DNA of 64,000 bases, from NCBI RefSeq assembly GCF_002443255.2, contig NW_019211456.1:1133247-1197246 (forward strand), read 5' to 3'. The notes below the pieces were generated by a model, which was given only the letters and a program-made list of their open reading frames with translations, was not told the origin of the DNA and did no database searches. Numbering within the stretch: the stretch's first letter is position 1; each line of letters starts with the position of its first letter. Positions 10,903 through 22,700 of this stretch are shown here, piece after piece. The translations under genes and the position numbers were made by a program. This stretch comes from Varroa destructor. Its lineage: Eukaryota; Arthropoda; Arachnida; Mesostigmata; Varroidae.

Positions 10903-12276
10903 GTGTGTATATGGGAGCATTTTGAAGGCGCGAACTTTTTTCGGCTAGGTACTCTAGCAGAAGAGAGAACAGAAGAAAGCTTAGTTTGTGTCCCTCGGCC
11001 GACCCAATGGTTTGACAGCAACTCTCTCACTGTTAGACCCACTAGCGGTCAGCCCGATCCTTGTCGAATTGTTAATGCTGCCTCTCTTGAGACGGAGCCA
11101 AGTGCTGCCTTAAAGTCACAAATGCAGCAGACGTGAATTGACACGCGATCCCAATCAGTTGTTTGCTCTTTGATTGAAACTCTTACATGCCGCGGATAAT
11201 GAGCGTTCTTTTCTAAATGCGCATTGCTCTCGTCGTGCTAGGAGATGGGAGAAAAGCATACGCATGTTGTGTACACTGCCCTTTACGATACCACACCGTG
11301 GCGTTTGCTGTGTGTGCCCTTGTTGGCCTTTAGGGACGACATATAAAACAGAGCCATTTTATTGGACTGTTAAAGTTCCCGAGCGAAGACATTCGCTTAA
11401 TAACGCTACCCAGCAGACTGACAGAATTAGCGGGTTCTTGAGGCGTTCGTTCCATACCTCACTTGACCCAGTTGCCCTACTTGAATGTTGCCCGCGTTAG
11501 TTCGTAAACTGGGAATTCCTGTTCCAAGATTATTGGTTCTCTTGTTATTGGTGCTTCCTGTGCGCTGCAACGAGCTGATTGGTCCGTTGAGGGGTAGTTT
11601 AACCTGTAGCGGACATTACAACAAACACACGTGGGACAAACAGCCGATTTCTCTTGATGGACAAATTATTTACCCGAAGATCGGATTGATCCTCTCTCTA
11701 CTAAAATTCGTGGTTAAGACATCTATTACGGGGTTCTTTACTCGGCCAGAGAACGTTAGCGTCAAGTTCGAATTGTTGTCGGATCCAGCAGTGTTGGTCA
11801 TTTAGCGTGTGTCGAACGCTACCGTACGGCCTGATTAAGTATTGATGCTTCCGGTCACCACAATAGATGTAGGCTAAAGATACCATTGACGAGCCAATGT
11901 CAAAGTTGGTTCGTTAGCCTCTAGGCGTACGTTTTATCCCGGGTTCGGCGACGCGACTACGCTGTCCTCAGTTAAATGTACTGTGAGCTCTTTGACCCGG
12001 TGATTCTAAAAGACTAGTATTCTGCCACAAAGAAGGTCGAGTCCCTATAAGCAAAGCAGCGTACGGAGTAATAACTTGCAAGCTCCAAAAGGTCAGTTAC
12101 CTAGGTTTCGATCAGGATTACGATGTCATCCGAGGCGTTTCATGCGGGTAACGTTAGTATATTGGAGCCCCCGCAGTTCCACTGCACGATCCCTAGTAAC
12201 CCGCACGGACCTGCCTTCGTCCCTTGCTTGGCAAGTAAGCATAGGTTGCTTGCGTGATCGGCCGTTGCCATGGTAA
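10903..12276 (+). other. GC-richer patch with several plus-strand ORFs
   Basis: Plus-strand open frames of 77, 108, 106 and 66 codons follow one another in changing frames, within DNA visibly richer in G+C than its flanks. I recognise no domain. Options are untranslated or coding exons of a gene, a decayed element, or chance from fewer stop codons at higher GC. A GTAAAG donor-like site lies just after the last frame at about 12272. Confidence 0.25.
11485..11805 (+). CDS. Hypothetical 106-aa ORF with signal-peptide-like N-terminus
   Basis: I do not recognise this protein. It starts at a true ATG. Residues 1-30 look like a secretion signal: basic residues at 7-8 and 15, a hydrophobic core of Leu/Val at about 16-26 (LLVLLLLVLPV), and a possible cleavage near VRC-NE. 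The rest has two cysteines, one in the signal region, and an isolated hydrophobic stretch at about 67-77 (GLILSLLKFVV). There is no clear splice donor inside or just after it. It could be a small secreted protein, the first exon of a longer one, or chance in a GC-rich patch. It overlaps the end of another frame at 11174-11500. Confidence 0.25.
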   Translation: MLPALVRKLGIPVPRLLVLLLLVLPVRCNELIGPLRGSLTCSGHYNKHTWDKQPISLDGQIIYPKIGLILSLLKFVVKTSITGFFTRPENVSVKFELLSDPAVLVI

Positions 12277-12511
12277 AGCACTGTCAGCACTGATTACAAA
12301 CTAATTGATTATCTATTGTTGCAAATGCAGGTGTGGCTTATTCCACTATATGGTGGCATTCACATGTAGCGGCGACAGTCAGTTTGAGTAATAGAAACCC
12401 AAAGAGATCAAATTGAAGGTATATGACGTTGGCCGAAAAAGTTGACAATGAGAGCTCACCACGACTATCATCATCATGATTATTTTCGACGATGATTGCT
12501 GATGTAAACCT

Positions 12512-12539
12512 CGTCATCATGACCATTATGGTGATGACG
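12512..12539. repeat. Hairpin, 8-bp outer stem plus inner CCA/TGG
   Basis: CGTCATCA (12512-12519) pairs with TGATGACG (12532-12539), and an inner CCAT/ATGG extends it with a three-base bulge. It sits in a local run of ATC/GAT triplets that may account for it. Confidence 0.5.
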
Positions 12540-12660
12540 GTATACCTAGGTTTGTCTGCCTGAGACGATTGATGGTTAGGTGGATATGCGAGTAGTGTCT
12601 AGAATCTCTGTAATATGGCGTTTGTCCGATAAGTGAAGGAATGAAACAGATGTTATTAAG

Positions 12661-12950
12661 GAGTGCGCAGTGCGGGCGTGGGCGGCGCCTTCGCCAGTCA
12701 GAGGGCGGTTCAGCGCAGGCGCACTACTATTTAAACCACAACAACAACATCAACAGTAGTGGCAACACTGGCAACGGCCAGTTTTTTCGAAGTAAATACT
12801 GAGAGAGAAGTAAACGATGAAATACGAAATAACCGCCAAAAACGCCTCCTTTCTGTCACCTCAAACCCATTTTCTTTCACCTATTTTTCATTTTCCTAAG
12901 CCTCAACAATCAACGTCCCACTGCTAATTCAATAGACTTTTTTTTTCCAG
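12661..12950 (+). promoter_or_regulatory. CpG-rich island with a zinc-finger-type GC box and a strong 3' splice site
   Basis: The stretch 12661-12720 is unusually GC- and CpG-rich for this window. GCGTGGGCG at 12676-12684 matches the known Egr-family binding consensus. An (AAC)n-like patch follows near 12738-12770. The end, 12919-12950, is a model 3' splice site: a CTGCTAATTC branch-point-like sequence, a T-rich tract and CCAG ending at 12950. Promoter activity is an inference from composition only; the splice signal is what the sequence shows. Confidence 0.35.
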
Positions 12951-13150
12951 ATTGTTATCCTCCTCCAGTCCGTATTCTTGCCCTTTGTTCTTTCTTACCA
13001 GCAGCAGCAGTGCTCTCTTTCTGGCTTTTTTTTTTGTCTCTCGAAGACGCTTCGGCAGCCGCAGCAGTAGCGAGCGGATGTATGCCGGCCGCTGCTCTGC
13101 CAGCACCGTTAGCTATGTCCAACGTGGAGCGTTAGAAACGCAGCGTTAGA
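12951..13150 (+). other. Possible exon after the splice acceptor at 12950
   Basis: An open frame of about 65 codons (Ser/Leu/Arg-rich, with CAG-type triplets) begins right at the acceptor and ends in TAG near 13149. Low-complexity residues argue for untranslated or chance sequence rather than a conserved domain. No donor is evident before the (GGC)n run. Confidence 0.2.
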
Positions 13151-13192
13151 AAAGAAGGAGGTGGAGGAGCAAGAAGAAACGGTTGTGGTAGT

Positions 13193-13215
13193 GGCGGCGG
13201 CGGCGGCGGCGGCGG
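13193..13215. repeat. (GGC)n trinucleotide repeat
   Basis: About eight GGC units, in a purine-rich context (GGAGG, GAAGAA) on the plus strand. In one frame it would encode a run of alanines. Confidence 0.9.
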
Positions 13216-13835
13216 TGACGGCCGCCCTTACTGTCAGCCCTTTCCCACTTTCAGGCCCTCAACTCGGCTCCAATCCAATCGAGTGTACGGCCGATTGGTT
13301 GCTGGGTCATCACAGTGATGGGGCATGTTATGCCATCCCACACGAAGCCTAGCACAAGTTCATTAAGTCGAAGAATCCGCCTTAAGTAGTAATAAGTCGG
13401 AAGGAAGAACTGGAACAAGCCAACAACAAATCAGTTTCACCTAAACCTTTCAAGCTGACAGCATGCGCTCGCTTGTATTTTACTCGTCCGAAATATATAG
13501 ATAACAGCCTTTTTCAACGAGTAGTTTGATGATTATTTCAATTATCTTCGACACATTTGTAATGTAGCACCTTTACATCGGAAGTTAAAAACGTCTTTAC
13601 ATACGTAGACGAAAAGGACATATCAGAGTTGACCAACGCAATAGCTGGAAAAATACCTGCCTATGGCAATTCAAAGAGTACATACTACTTCAAAGTAGTA
13701 CTCGATCGCCGGGGAAAAAGTGTTCAATAGAACAATCCTTAAAATCTAAATAAACGCATAAATTCACTATGTACTTCTTATCGCTGCAGTGAATCCGTTC
13801 TATACAAGATAGCCATAAATGGTGAGTGAACTCAC

Positions 13836-14018
13836 CTGATAGTGAAAGTTCATATAAGTCAAAGTTGAAAAAATCAAGGCCAACAAATACAACGTATCAA
13901 TGATAATCCTATTCAAAGTAACCAAGCCATCAATACCTGCGTTAAATCGTCCATCACGATGAACCATCTTTGGCATATCGACGTGCACTTCGAACTCGAA
14001 AGTTGAGCTACACTCGTG
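13836..14018 (-). CDS. Candidate internal exon with one membrane-spanning segment
   Basis: On the minus strand this 183-nt segment is open in one frame (61 codons). It is preceded by a T-rich tract ending GACGACAG and followed directly by GTGAGT after CAG, a perfect donor; both borders fall in phase 0. The peptide begins HECSSTFEFEV, contains MVHRDGRFNAG, and ends with a hydrophobic stretch at about residues 43-56 (LYLLALIFSTLTYM) then NFHYQ. The basic segment before a membrane helix faintly recalls the region ahead of the first helix of inward-rectifier potassium channels, but I would not name it so. No partner exon was found, and it may be a chance exon-like segment. Confidence 0.3.
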
Positions 14019-16589
14019 CTGTCGTCGCCAAGAAGTTACAAGAAAACTTACAAAAAATAACTTGCATAGGAACAATATTTTAACTAATTTTTCACACATG
14101 GAAGTATATGGCCAGGACGGCAAAAGTGAGAGCTAACACGGCGCGAAGATATGCTTGTATAGATTATTGTTCTTATTGAATTTTTCGAGTTGGTTTGGCA
14201 ACGCACTGCCGCTTGGGGGTTGTCTCCTATTTCCTCTGACCTAAATCCCACCATAAGGTGGTGTCTTACTGTTGAAGTTCACTCTTTTCATAAATGAATT
14301 AGATAGCAATGGAACGCAACAACACAAGCCTCGTGATTAAATAGAATCATTTTTTACCGATCTTTTGAACAATGTGGACACATGTACGTATAGGCTGTAC
14401 GTATATCTACATCGGCTCGAGCGTACTTCGATGTTTCTAGCTGATGGATCGCTTGTACGAACCTACAAATGAACTTTGTTACAATCTGCAGTACCAATTG
14501 TTGATAGTAAGTAAATGTTTACGGTTCGAATCCACTCGGAGAGTTGGTAAGCTAAACAAACGACGGATTTGATGTTCTCTAATTTATTGCTCGCTACCCA
14601 ATCGCAGGCCAACAAAAAAGGCAGCGCTTATAACGAATATAGTCTGATCTCTAATAGATAGAACAACCCTCGGGATAGCCATCAGGGAGTCCCGATTCGG
14701 ACCCCGCGGTCCACTTATTTGAATTTGTTGGTTGCGTTATGATGAGTTACTATGGGTAATTTTGCGTCTAATGAAACCAACATTCAGACAGTCTGCTAAT
14801 TCAATACCCGATCATTATTTTACAAATTAGAATTTATCTTTTACAAACTTACAAAAAAAAAGATTAGGACTTCTTACAAAGCTCATGTAAACATTTGATA
14901 GTCTTTAGAAAAGTAGGCAGTGAAATATTTGCGAAGAAGCGTAGCGTCGATTTCGAAATTTTTCCATAATTTCGAAAATATGTAAAGTCTTTATTAGCTT
15001 TTCAATGCCCTTCAGCGAATTTTGGTATTCGTTAAAGTGAATGGCCGTTCACTTTGCGACACAGATACATGTGTTGTTTTAGGATTCCATAAACATACGC
15101 ACCATATTGACTGGCAGAAAATGCGAGAAATAACCTTGTTTATTCTTGGGTACTTATTTCGGTGGTTCAATTTTTTATGTCAATCCGAAGGCTGCTAGAG
15201 GAGCAGTGGCAGAATTCAACGCAATGGTGGCAATATTGTTTTTTGTTGTTATTTTTGTGGCGATGCTGATGATTGTCAAGGACGGCCGGTGGTGGCGCCA
15301 CTGACATTCGGCCCAGTAGAAGTGGGCAGGCGTCGATTAGCGGCCGTCTAAGAAATAGCACGGTAATGCTTGCGGCTGCCGCTACTGCTGCACCGAAGGC
15401 GGCAATGCTGTTGACCGTCAAAAGGTTCCCCGCCGTAAATGATTATGCTGTCGTCATTATTGTTGCGGTAATGGTTAACGTGTTGTTATTATTATTACTC
15501 CCATTGGCAACAAGGGCGTCGTTGCTCTGGGCGGCTTCATTTCTCAGTAATGTGACCTGTGTTCCTAATTATGTTGAACGTAGTATTCTAGATCTAAGAT
15601 GTTTTTCTGCTACTAATTATTACAGTAATTATACACTAAAACTACTCTAGTTGTCTCGTTCTCTGTAAATTAAGTTGTTAGAACGTTTGGGTACAAAGTG
15701 ATATTGCGTATATTATGCGAAAAGAAAATCAGGCATCCGCTAGCCCGATTGGGGCTGGTTATTACATTGCCATTTCAATGAACTTCTTGATTCCCGCATA
15801 TTGGCTTTAAAATAGGGTCGATGCGGTAAATTATGCTAAACATAACTCTCAATACAGAAACAGCACACCGAACATATAAAGCAGTGTTTAATCGTATCCA
15901 ATGATGGTGAGTGATTACACAGTGCAAAAGAAAAACATTCTTAAAAATAATTAAAAGCCTTTCTTAAAAACATAAGGCTTCGAATTTGAGGACAAAGTTT
16001 ACATTTCATAATCATAATTAGTGTCGTAAGTGTTGTTTTTTGACATAATAAGCTATTGTGATAAAAGACAACCTTGCATGAAGTTCTGCTTCTGCTACAG
16101 AAATTCCGCCGTTAATATAGTAGTAACATTAATTTCTACAAGAGAAAACTTTTAGTGCTGAATAAATCAACTTTACTTGTCTAACGCAGCCAATACGTTC
16201 ATTCTACAATGACAGAAGACCACGAGTTTCCGCTTCCGAGATGAAGTCCTTTTTTCCTCCTTTAGAGCTTCCGTGTGCTCCTGTGCTTTGCGTGCAGTGT
16301 AGTTCGCTCCGTCCTGCAGGCCGCGATTGCTGGTCAGGGCATATCGCCTGTCTGCCTGCGTGCCGCAACAGTGTCACGCTATGCGTCATAACAGGTCCTC
16401 TGTTCATTCCGCACTAGTATCTTCGGTCATTCTAACTTGAGAGTTTGAGAAATCTTGCCAGAGAATTGTTGACTGCTGGTTTGAAAGTAATAGGTTCTTC
16501 GTTGTGGATTGGATGTTTCCTTTGCGCGTTAGTCTGGTCAGTAGCTAAGGCCCTTCAATAAGCCCTGATGATGTGTACCTGTTTTTTAG
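14019..16589. other. No gene recognised; GC-richer triplet patch at 15250-15560
   Basis: The patch at 15250-15560 is rich in GCN and TTR/TTA triplets and gives a 125-codon plus-strand frame (15273-15650) with Ala-rich and Leu/Val-rich segments. It begins at a TTG; the first ATG is near 15366. The hydrophobic run around 15450-15510 comes from TTATTATTA-like repetition, so I treat it as low-complexity, not a gene. The rest is AT-rich with nothing seen. Confidence 0.35.
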
Positions 16590-16683
16590 TGCTGCATATT
16601 GTTAACGGTAATCCAGGATGCTGAAGACGAAACCAAAGGAGCTGTCTAAGAGCAATTTCAAAGTAACGCCAACAAAAAGCCAA
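16590..16683 (+). CDS. Candidate first coding exon, basic N-terminus
   Basis: A T-rich tract with TTTTTTAG ending at 16589 (acceptor-like) is followed by 28 nt and then an ATG at 16618 in a favourable context (A at -3). The frame runs 22 codons, MLKTKPKELSKSNFKVTPTK then SQ, to CAA directly followed by GTGAGTAT, a strong donor, in phase 0. The peptide is Lys/Ser/Thr-rich and hydrophilic, as many nuclear or cytoskeletal proteins begin, but no family can be named. The next plus-strand candidate exon is near 19.7 kb; linking them is speculation. Short length means chance remains likely. Confidence 0.33.
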
Positions 16684-18111
16684 GTGAGTATATAGCTATT
16701 TTTTTTTGCCACAGACCTTACAAACTTAAGACATTACCAAAACATCAAGGCAAATATCCGTTTTATTTAGTCTTTTGCCCCCGTTCTTCTATATTAGCTG
16801 TCTCTCCGAAATTACGAGACGGATATTTTTTAAGCTGGCTTACAGTCCGCGACTTTCCGCTGAACGAGAATTTCCCGGCTATCCGCAAAAAGATCACATA
16901 AAAAAAAGACACTGACACTACATGTGTAGGTCGAAGACATCATTGGCCCCCTTTTTCAACAAAATTCTAAAATATTCGCAGGCTTTTTTTGCGATCTAAA
17001 ATCTGGACACGTAGTAGTAACAGGATAGTCTACCCTCCACATTACTAATAAAGTGACTGCATTACTAAAGGATCACTTCGGTGAAGAGCCGATCTTCAGG
17101 CGAGGTGGCGTCGAATGCGTTTCCCCCTTCCCCAGATTATATATCAAACCTTCGCTCTTTTTCCGCTAGTTTTATCGAAGTGTTTAAAGAACAACCTGTA
17201 CTACGACAACGTAAATGATGGACAAATTTCAGGAAAAAATTTGTGCCATGGATGAATTGTCTGCGGAAAACTGGATGAAACGAGAAGCTGCCATAAAAGA
17301 AACCTGCATTATTGATATTGTTAACTTCCGAACCTTCAGTATTTCTTTTAGAAGACGGAAAAAATTGGTTTCCTCCTATGTGCATACCATGTGAGAACCG
17401 TTATGCATGTATGATCATTCGGACATATAGCCATTTATTGTAAATATGTTAAAACGAGGTTTGTTAATAAGAGGTAACATTGTTTCTGGTGGTAACATGG
17501 TGGCACGTACACGTGGTATTGAAAAGCAGAAGGACGGGCTACGAACATACTAGATTTGTTATTAAAGTCCACTTGCATCCAAGAGCTTGGGTGAGCCTAA
17601 GTAAATGGATCTTACCTTTTCAAAGCAAAGCTGCTACGAGGTACATAGGAAGAAAGTATGACAACAAACATACGTTGGAATAATGCGGATGATTTTGTTC
17701 CTTATTCCAGCGCTGCCTCTCATTAAATTTACAGATCGGCGACGCATCTATCGTGGCCAGGTGGGCCGCTAGGGACGGCCGCATAATGCGCTGTTGGCTT
17801 TTGGGCACGTTGAGAGAATGCGATTGTTTGTGTTTATCTGTATATTTTTGTACTGCTACTGTGAACATCTAACAAAATAATACTAATCACCTACAAGAGT
17901 GTAGGGTCTTCGCTTAAATTGTATTTTCGGACGGAAAGCTCCCCTCAAGCTGGTATGTCTTTTTATGCTCTCTTGATTAGTACCATCATCTATTCTACTC
18001 GATCTTTGGGGTGTGTGAAATCGCTTCTCTGGATATACATCGTCGTTGTAAGATGTACGTTGACTCTTTTGCACATTGAACGAGGCTAGCGCTTGGTAGA
18101 TCGGTGACACT
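16684..18111. other. No gene recognised
   Basis: Several 60-80-codon frames occur on both strands without motifs or paired splice sites. I see no repeats apart from short poly-A and poly-T runs. Confidence 0.4.
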
Positions 18112-18230
18112 CAGTGATAGCTTAATGGATAGCGTATCTGCCTGTTGGGTTTGAAGCCGGGTATAAACACAGGGCCCAAAGCTGGCCATCTGATGCAATG
18201 GCTAACGACGTAAAACCCGAAACTTAAAGG
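18112..18230 (+). mobile_element. tRNA-derived SINE, copy 1
   Basis: The box A-like TAGCTTAATGG (18118-18128) and box B-like GGTTTGAAGCC (18148-18158) mark a tRNA-related head, the internal RNA polymerase III promoter. The spacing of about 30 nt is shorter than in a tRNA, so part of the anticodon region is missing. After box B come CCGGGTATAAACACAGG and a body with GCTGGCC...CTGATGCAATGGCT and ACGACG, which recur in the copies at 25.5, 42.9 and 56.3 kb. SINEs are non-coding and are copied by a partner LINE. The ends are not sharp and no target-site duplication was found. Confidence 0.6.
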
Positions 18231-18480
18231 TATGCGGCGTGTGCGCTTTGTATTCTCTCAGACAAGTAGCTAGCTTGGTTTTGTTGGATGAAAAAAACTT
18301 TTAAGTTCCTATTTAACTTGTCTGAACATGTCACATTTTGTGTAAACATTACTGTTTCACGAACCATCGACGTCCCCAAAACAAAGCGTAGAAAATAATT
18401 TCTTTAGAAGACTGGTTATGCCTATCGTTCTGATCTGCGCCGGCGCAAATACGCATAACACGACAAGTACGACCATTTTA

Positions 18481-18506
18481 ATTGATTGATTGATTGATTG
18501 ATTGAT
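18481..18506. repeat. (ATTG)n microsatellite, possibly a LINE 3' tail
   Basis: Six and a half ATTG units. The same unit ends the probable LINE 3' end at 24.3 kb on the other strand, so this may be the tail of a decayed copy lying just upstream on the plus strand. The upstream sequence itself is not recognisable. Confidence 0.8.
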
Positions 18507-19697
18507 CCACTTACAGGCTAATAGGAAAAGACAAAACCATTATTATCGCTCTTGAGATCTGCATGTTTTTGAAAGAGAGGTTTTTTTGGTTGTAGCAAGG
18601 AAAGGCCTATTAGGGCCTATAATTGAAGGAACTGTCTCCGCAAAAGCAGCTGCGAAGAAAAACCTTTTCCGACTGATAGTAAATGTTGTTAATACATCTC
18701 GCTCTTGAATTAAAATGATTTAATCCGCCTGTACTGAATAAGATTAAGCGACAAAAGCGTGCCTGTGTGTATAACTCTTATTTCTTATTTACGAATTGCT
18801 TTCATATGGCTAAGGGAAGGCTCGAATTCTTTTACACAACAGGATTTCCACATCATTTTCGCTGCTGCTAGCTAATGGTAATAATTGTCTAACATTTAAA
18901 TCGATAATGGACGGTAATGCTCTATTTATGTTCGAGCATTAATAGAAAAAATTCAGTTATTCATTATAGATATACAACTGTTAGACATGTGGCTGAAGAA
19001 TGGGTAAAAATAGATTATACATGAGCTATTAGTTGCACACGATTCATGTTATAATATGCTTGTCCTAAGTAGGACGAGGACATAGCTCTGGGTTTGCGTG
19101 TGGTGGCTTGTGTAATTACATTGCTTTTGTTTAGCCGGTTGGGGGTGTGCGATGGCTTCCAGTTCGGGTTCCTGGAGCTTTGGCTCCAACGAACGGCGTA
19201 AGGAGGTTACCGGCAAAAGACATGTTTTTTCTAGTATAATTACTATTATGCTATTTCGGTCCAGGATGACCGTTGATGACCTAACAAAGTAATAATTGTG
19301 TCACTTGCGCTGGCTTTTGTTGTTGTGGCTAGTTTGACGCAGCGATCCTGATGTCACTCTTTTCATTACCAGTGTCTGTGCTAATAGTGAATTGACATGA
19401 GTGAGACTCAGCGGCCACCGCGATCTTCAGTCGTCGGTTAGCTCATATCTAGACGCCTGCACGTATTTGAAAAAGTCCCAAGATGGGGATGTAAATGAGG
19501 CTGACGCACAATATTACCCGTCACTCCAACAATGTGTTCCCACTCATCAAACGCTGATCGATAGTAAGGTCTGGAGTCGGTCCTTCAAGCGTCCGGTCTG
19601 ATCGAGTAGCTCGTTTTTTCGCTGCTGTGGCCAAAGATTTATACCGGTTGCATCAACAGCAAAAGTGGCTCGCCTGTGACGCTTCTCTGCTTTTGCA
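18507..19697. other. No gene recognised; GC-richer from about 19080
   Basis: A local hairpin (TGGAGC/GCTCCA around 19170-19185) and a 66-codon plus-strand frame (19401-19601, no ATG start) are present. There is nothing diagnostic. Confidence 0.35.
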
Positions 19698-19768
19698 ATG
19701 ATTAAAGGGGTGACAGTGAGAGTGAAGATGTTGCGGAGCGACAGTCTACCTCGTCAGCCTGCAACCAA
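19698..19768 (+). CDS. Candidate short coding exon with strong donor
   Basis: An ATG at 19698 opens a frame reading MIKGVTVRVKMLRSDSLPRQ then PAT. It reaches CAACCAA followed by GTAAGTATCC, a near-consensus 5' splice site, with an exon end at phase 2. The DNA upstream (19380-19690) is GC-richer than its surroundings, as 5' exons often are. No domain can be recognised in 23 residues, and no downstream exon was identified. Confidence 0.25.
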
Positions 19769-22700
19769 GTAAGTATCCCATCAACGATCATATTCCCAGC
19801 ATCATTTTCGTTTTAATATGTTTTGGTTACCTCCGTACAAGGTATATAGTAACGAAAGGTGCATATTATCAATATGTGTAGCGATAAAAATGTGTAAAAT
19901 GATTTTAGAGAATTAATTTCTTCGTGCAAAATGCAGATTTGAACTGGGTAAAAAATGTACACTAAGCATTTGTAGCACAAGCGAACATTTACTTTTTCGA
20001 TGCATGTAACTAGCCACCCAGCTTGATTCTTGTGCGCCGGTTTCCTTCAGGAAGTCATCGATCATCGTTTTCGAATCTAGAAAACGTATAGCTTGTCGTG
20101 GCTTGTTATGGTAGCTGCCTCGTCTGATAACGAATGGGCTTCATAATCACCCTGCGTGTGTCAAACGCGCCCTTAAACGGTGAGCAATAATACAATAACG
20201 GTGTCCCACTTTTGACCTTTTGAGGCTTGGTCCTAATCGACCTGCGCTGTTCAACAAACTAAACAAGATGTGAGAACTACTTTTTCTGCTAAGAACAACT
20301 TTATTGTTGATGATGATGACGACGACCACCAGGACGTGCGTCGCTGCGAATGATGATTTTATCGTTTTTTGAGCGGCAAAAAACTAAAATGGTAGAAGGG
20401 ACATCAACGAGGACCACGTTGCATAGCAAGAGCAGCAGCAGACGGACTGAAGTAAGATAACGAATCCTGAGGGAATAGAAACGAAGTAGTAAGTGGCGGC
20501 TTCGCTGATCACCGAGTCGCTCGGCTAGCCAGGCGGTAGTTACTTGCCTACCTGCTTGCCATGGGTGCGGCGGCAGCGGTGGAGTCCTCCAGAACAGGTG
20601 GCCACAAAACAAGACAGCACCCTGAGCCGTAATTGTATTGGGGCCCCATTAACACCACCAGAAGGAGTTTTTCCTACTCCTTGCCCCTCCGCGCTCTTTC
20701 ACTCTATCGCACACTCAAATATACTCTCAGCCTAAGTCATTATTATACTCTCTTCCACCCCTCGCTGTTAACTGCTGCGGCAGGTAATAGTAATACCACA
20801 TAGTAGTGGTTGCTCTTGTCGACTGGGTTGTAGTTGCAGTGCCAAGGCAGTAGTCGGGTAATCTAGTGGACGGATACTGTTCGTCGGTTCATCCACAGCC
20901 GCTAGTGTCGCTACTGATGGTGGCGCTACGCACGGGGCCGATATCGTTGTCGTTGTCGTCTGCTATTCGTTTGGAACAAAGAATCGTTCGAAGCACGCGA
21001 GCGACGAACGAAGGATGAGTGCGAATGAGAAGAATAGAAAAGAGTGTGTGCGGCAGATAACGAATGACGGCGCCTTACCGCTCCTCTCTGCTTGTCGCTA
21101 CGTAAGATTGCTTGTCTGTCCATGCGTGTGCGGGTGTCGGAAGCTGCTTCTACGTACGCTTTACGAAGAACTGGCCAGTAACCGCTTTACATTTGCTTGA
21201 AGCCAGAGACCAGGACGCAGCAGAACGAAGGAGCGAAGAGAACGAAGTGCAAGCGCGCCAACGATAGCGCAGTTCTGCAGAAAGTTGAGCTGACTATGAC
21301 GCGAAGGAGTAGAATAAAAAAGTGGACCCCTACCTAATAAGGGCGGTCATAAGCACTAGAACATCAGATATATAGACAAAAAAGGGTACGCAAAAAATAG
21401 ATTTCTCATAAGTACTAGAATAACTTGGAGTAATTGAACGAACTTGTAGGAACTACATTGAATGGAGATGAATTTTTCAAATCACAATCAGAAACTGACC
21501 AGTAAATTAAATCGTTTGACGTCCTGTTATGACTCGCTGTTCACACTGAGATCATAACTATTCTGTGCTACGATTCGATATTAAGCCACAAACATTTCTG
21601 ATTGTGTGATCAGGCACATGAATTTCACATGACGAGTACGTTCTACAAAGATTGCCAGGTTCTTTTCCCATTAGAACTGTGCACCACGCAATATATCGTC
21701 GACTTTTCTGCTTCCCTTAAGACCGCATCTCAACAAGATTACAAAATGAGAATGATGCACGATTCTCAGCGTCGAACTAACTAGCATCAGATATGTTGTA
21801 AACATGGCACGTTAAGGTCAGGACACACAGTCTTCTTTAGTACAACCACATGGAATATATACCTATAAAGAAATGTATATGTATATACAGGGTGTGTCGT
21901 ATCCACAATTCAGGCAGTAAGAGCTTCGGTTTTTATTTACATATAAATCATGTATGAACTGGTAAATGACTACATGAAATATATGTTTTCCTCGTACGGC
22001 TGACGCTTAAAATGGTTATTATTTCGTTCAAATGTAAACTGCATTGTAGACAGCAACGGGTTATTGATTCACAAACTTCGATAAAGATTTCACTTGGTGT
22101 TATGGCGCATGCTTACGCAGTATCGACCCTCGAATCTTCCAGGTCCTTTTATCCTTAGGGTAATTTCACAGGAAAAACTCCCATGGCGTCAGGTCTTCGG
22201 AACGGGCGAAGGATTATATCTAATCTTTTTATCCAATCGATTTATTTGGAAGGTTTTTATCAAGAGATGCTCTGGCGATGCCCGATCACGACAGTTGTGC
22301 GCAGGTGCTCTATCTTGTTCTAAATAAAATCCGCTATCTTCACAAAGACCCTACGGCATGCGTGGTAAAACAGGTTCTTGAAATGATTTTAAGTAATTGG
22401 CAGACGTTACTGTACTTTGCTTAAGATGACGCATCACGCTGTAACTTCTCGTAAGCTTACATGATGCTCTTGCGTGACATATGAACTTATGATTGCCTAG
22501 TAAATGTAGTTAGGTACATAAACCGTGTCATTTAATGCTCTTAGTTTTCCGAAGCAGTATTTATAAAAATCATAATTCGTTTCATTCGTTTAAAATTTAA
22601 CTTCAGTTTGATTAGTTGTAAATCGCATAAACAGATGTGCCTAAAATTCTCTGAACTATTGTCTTTGTAGTTGTTCCACGTTTTCATACTTATACCAACG

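Noticed and set aside
14515..14545. GGTTCGAATCC near 14522 as the box B of a tRNA gene
   Set aside because: The T-stem does not pair and there is no box A or acceptor stem at the right distance.
15273..15650. 125-codon plus-strand frame as a membrane protein gene
   Set aside because: It starts at a TTG, its Ala and Leu runs derive from triplet repeats, and no splice signals or motif support it.
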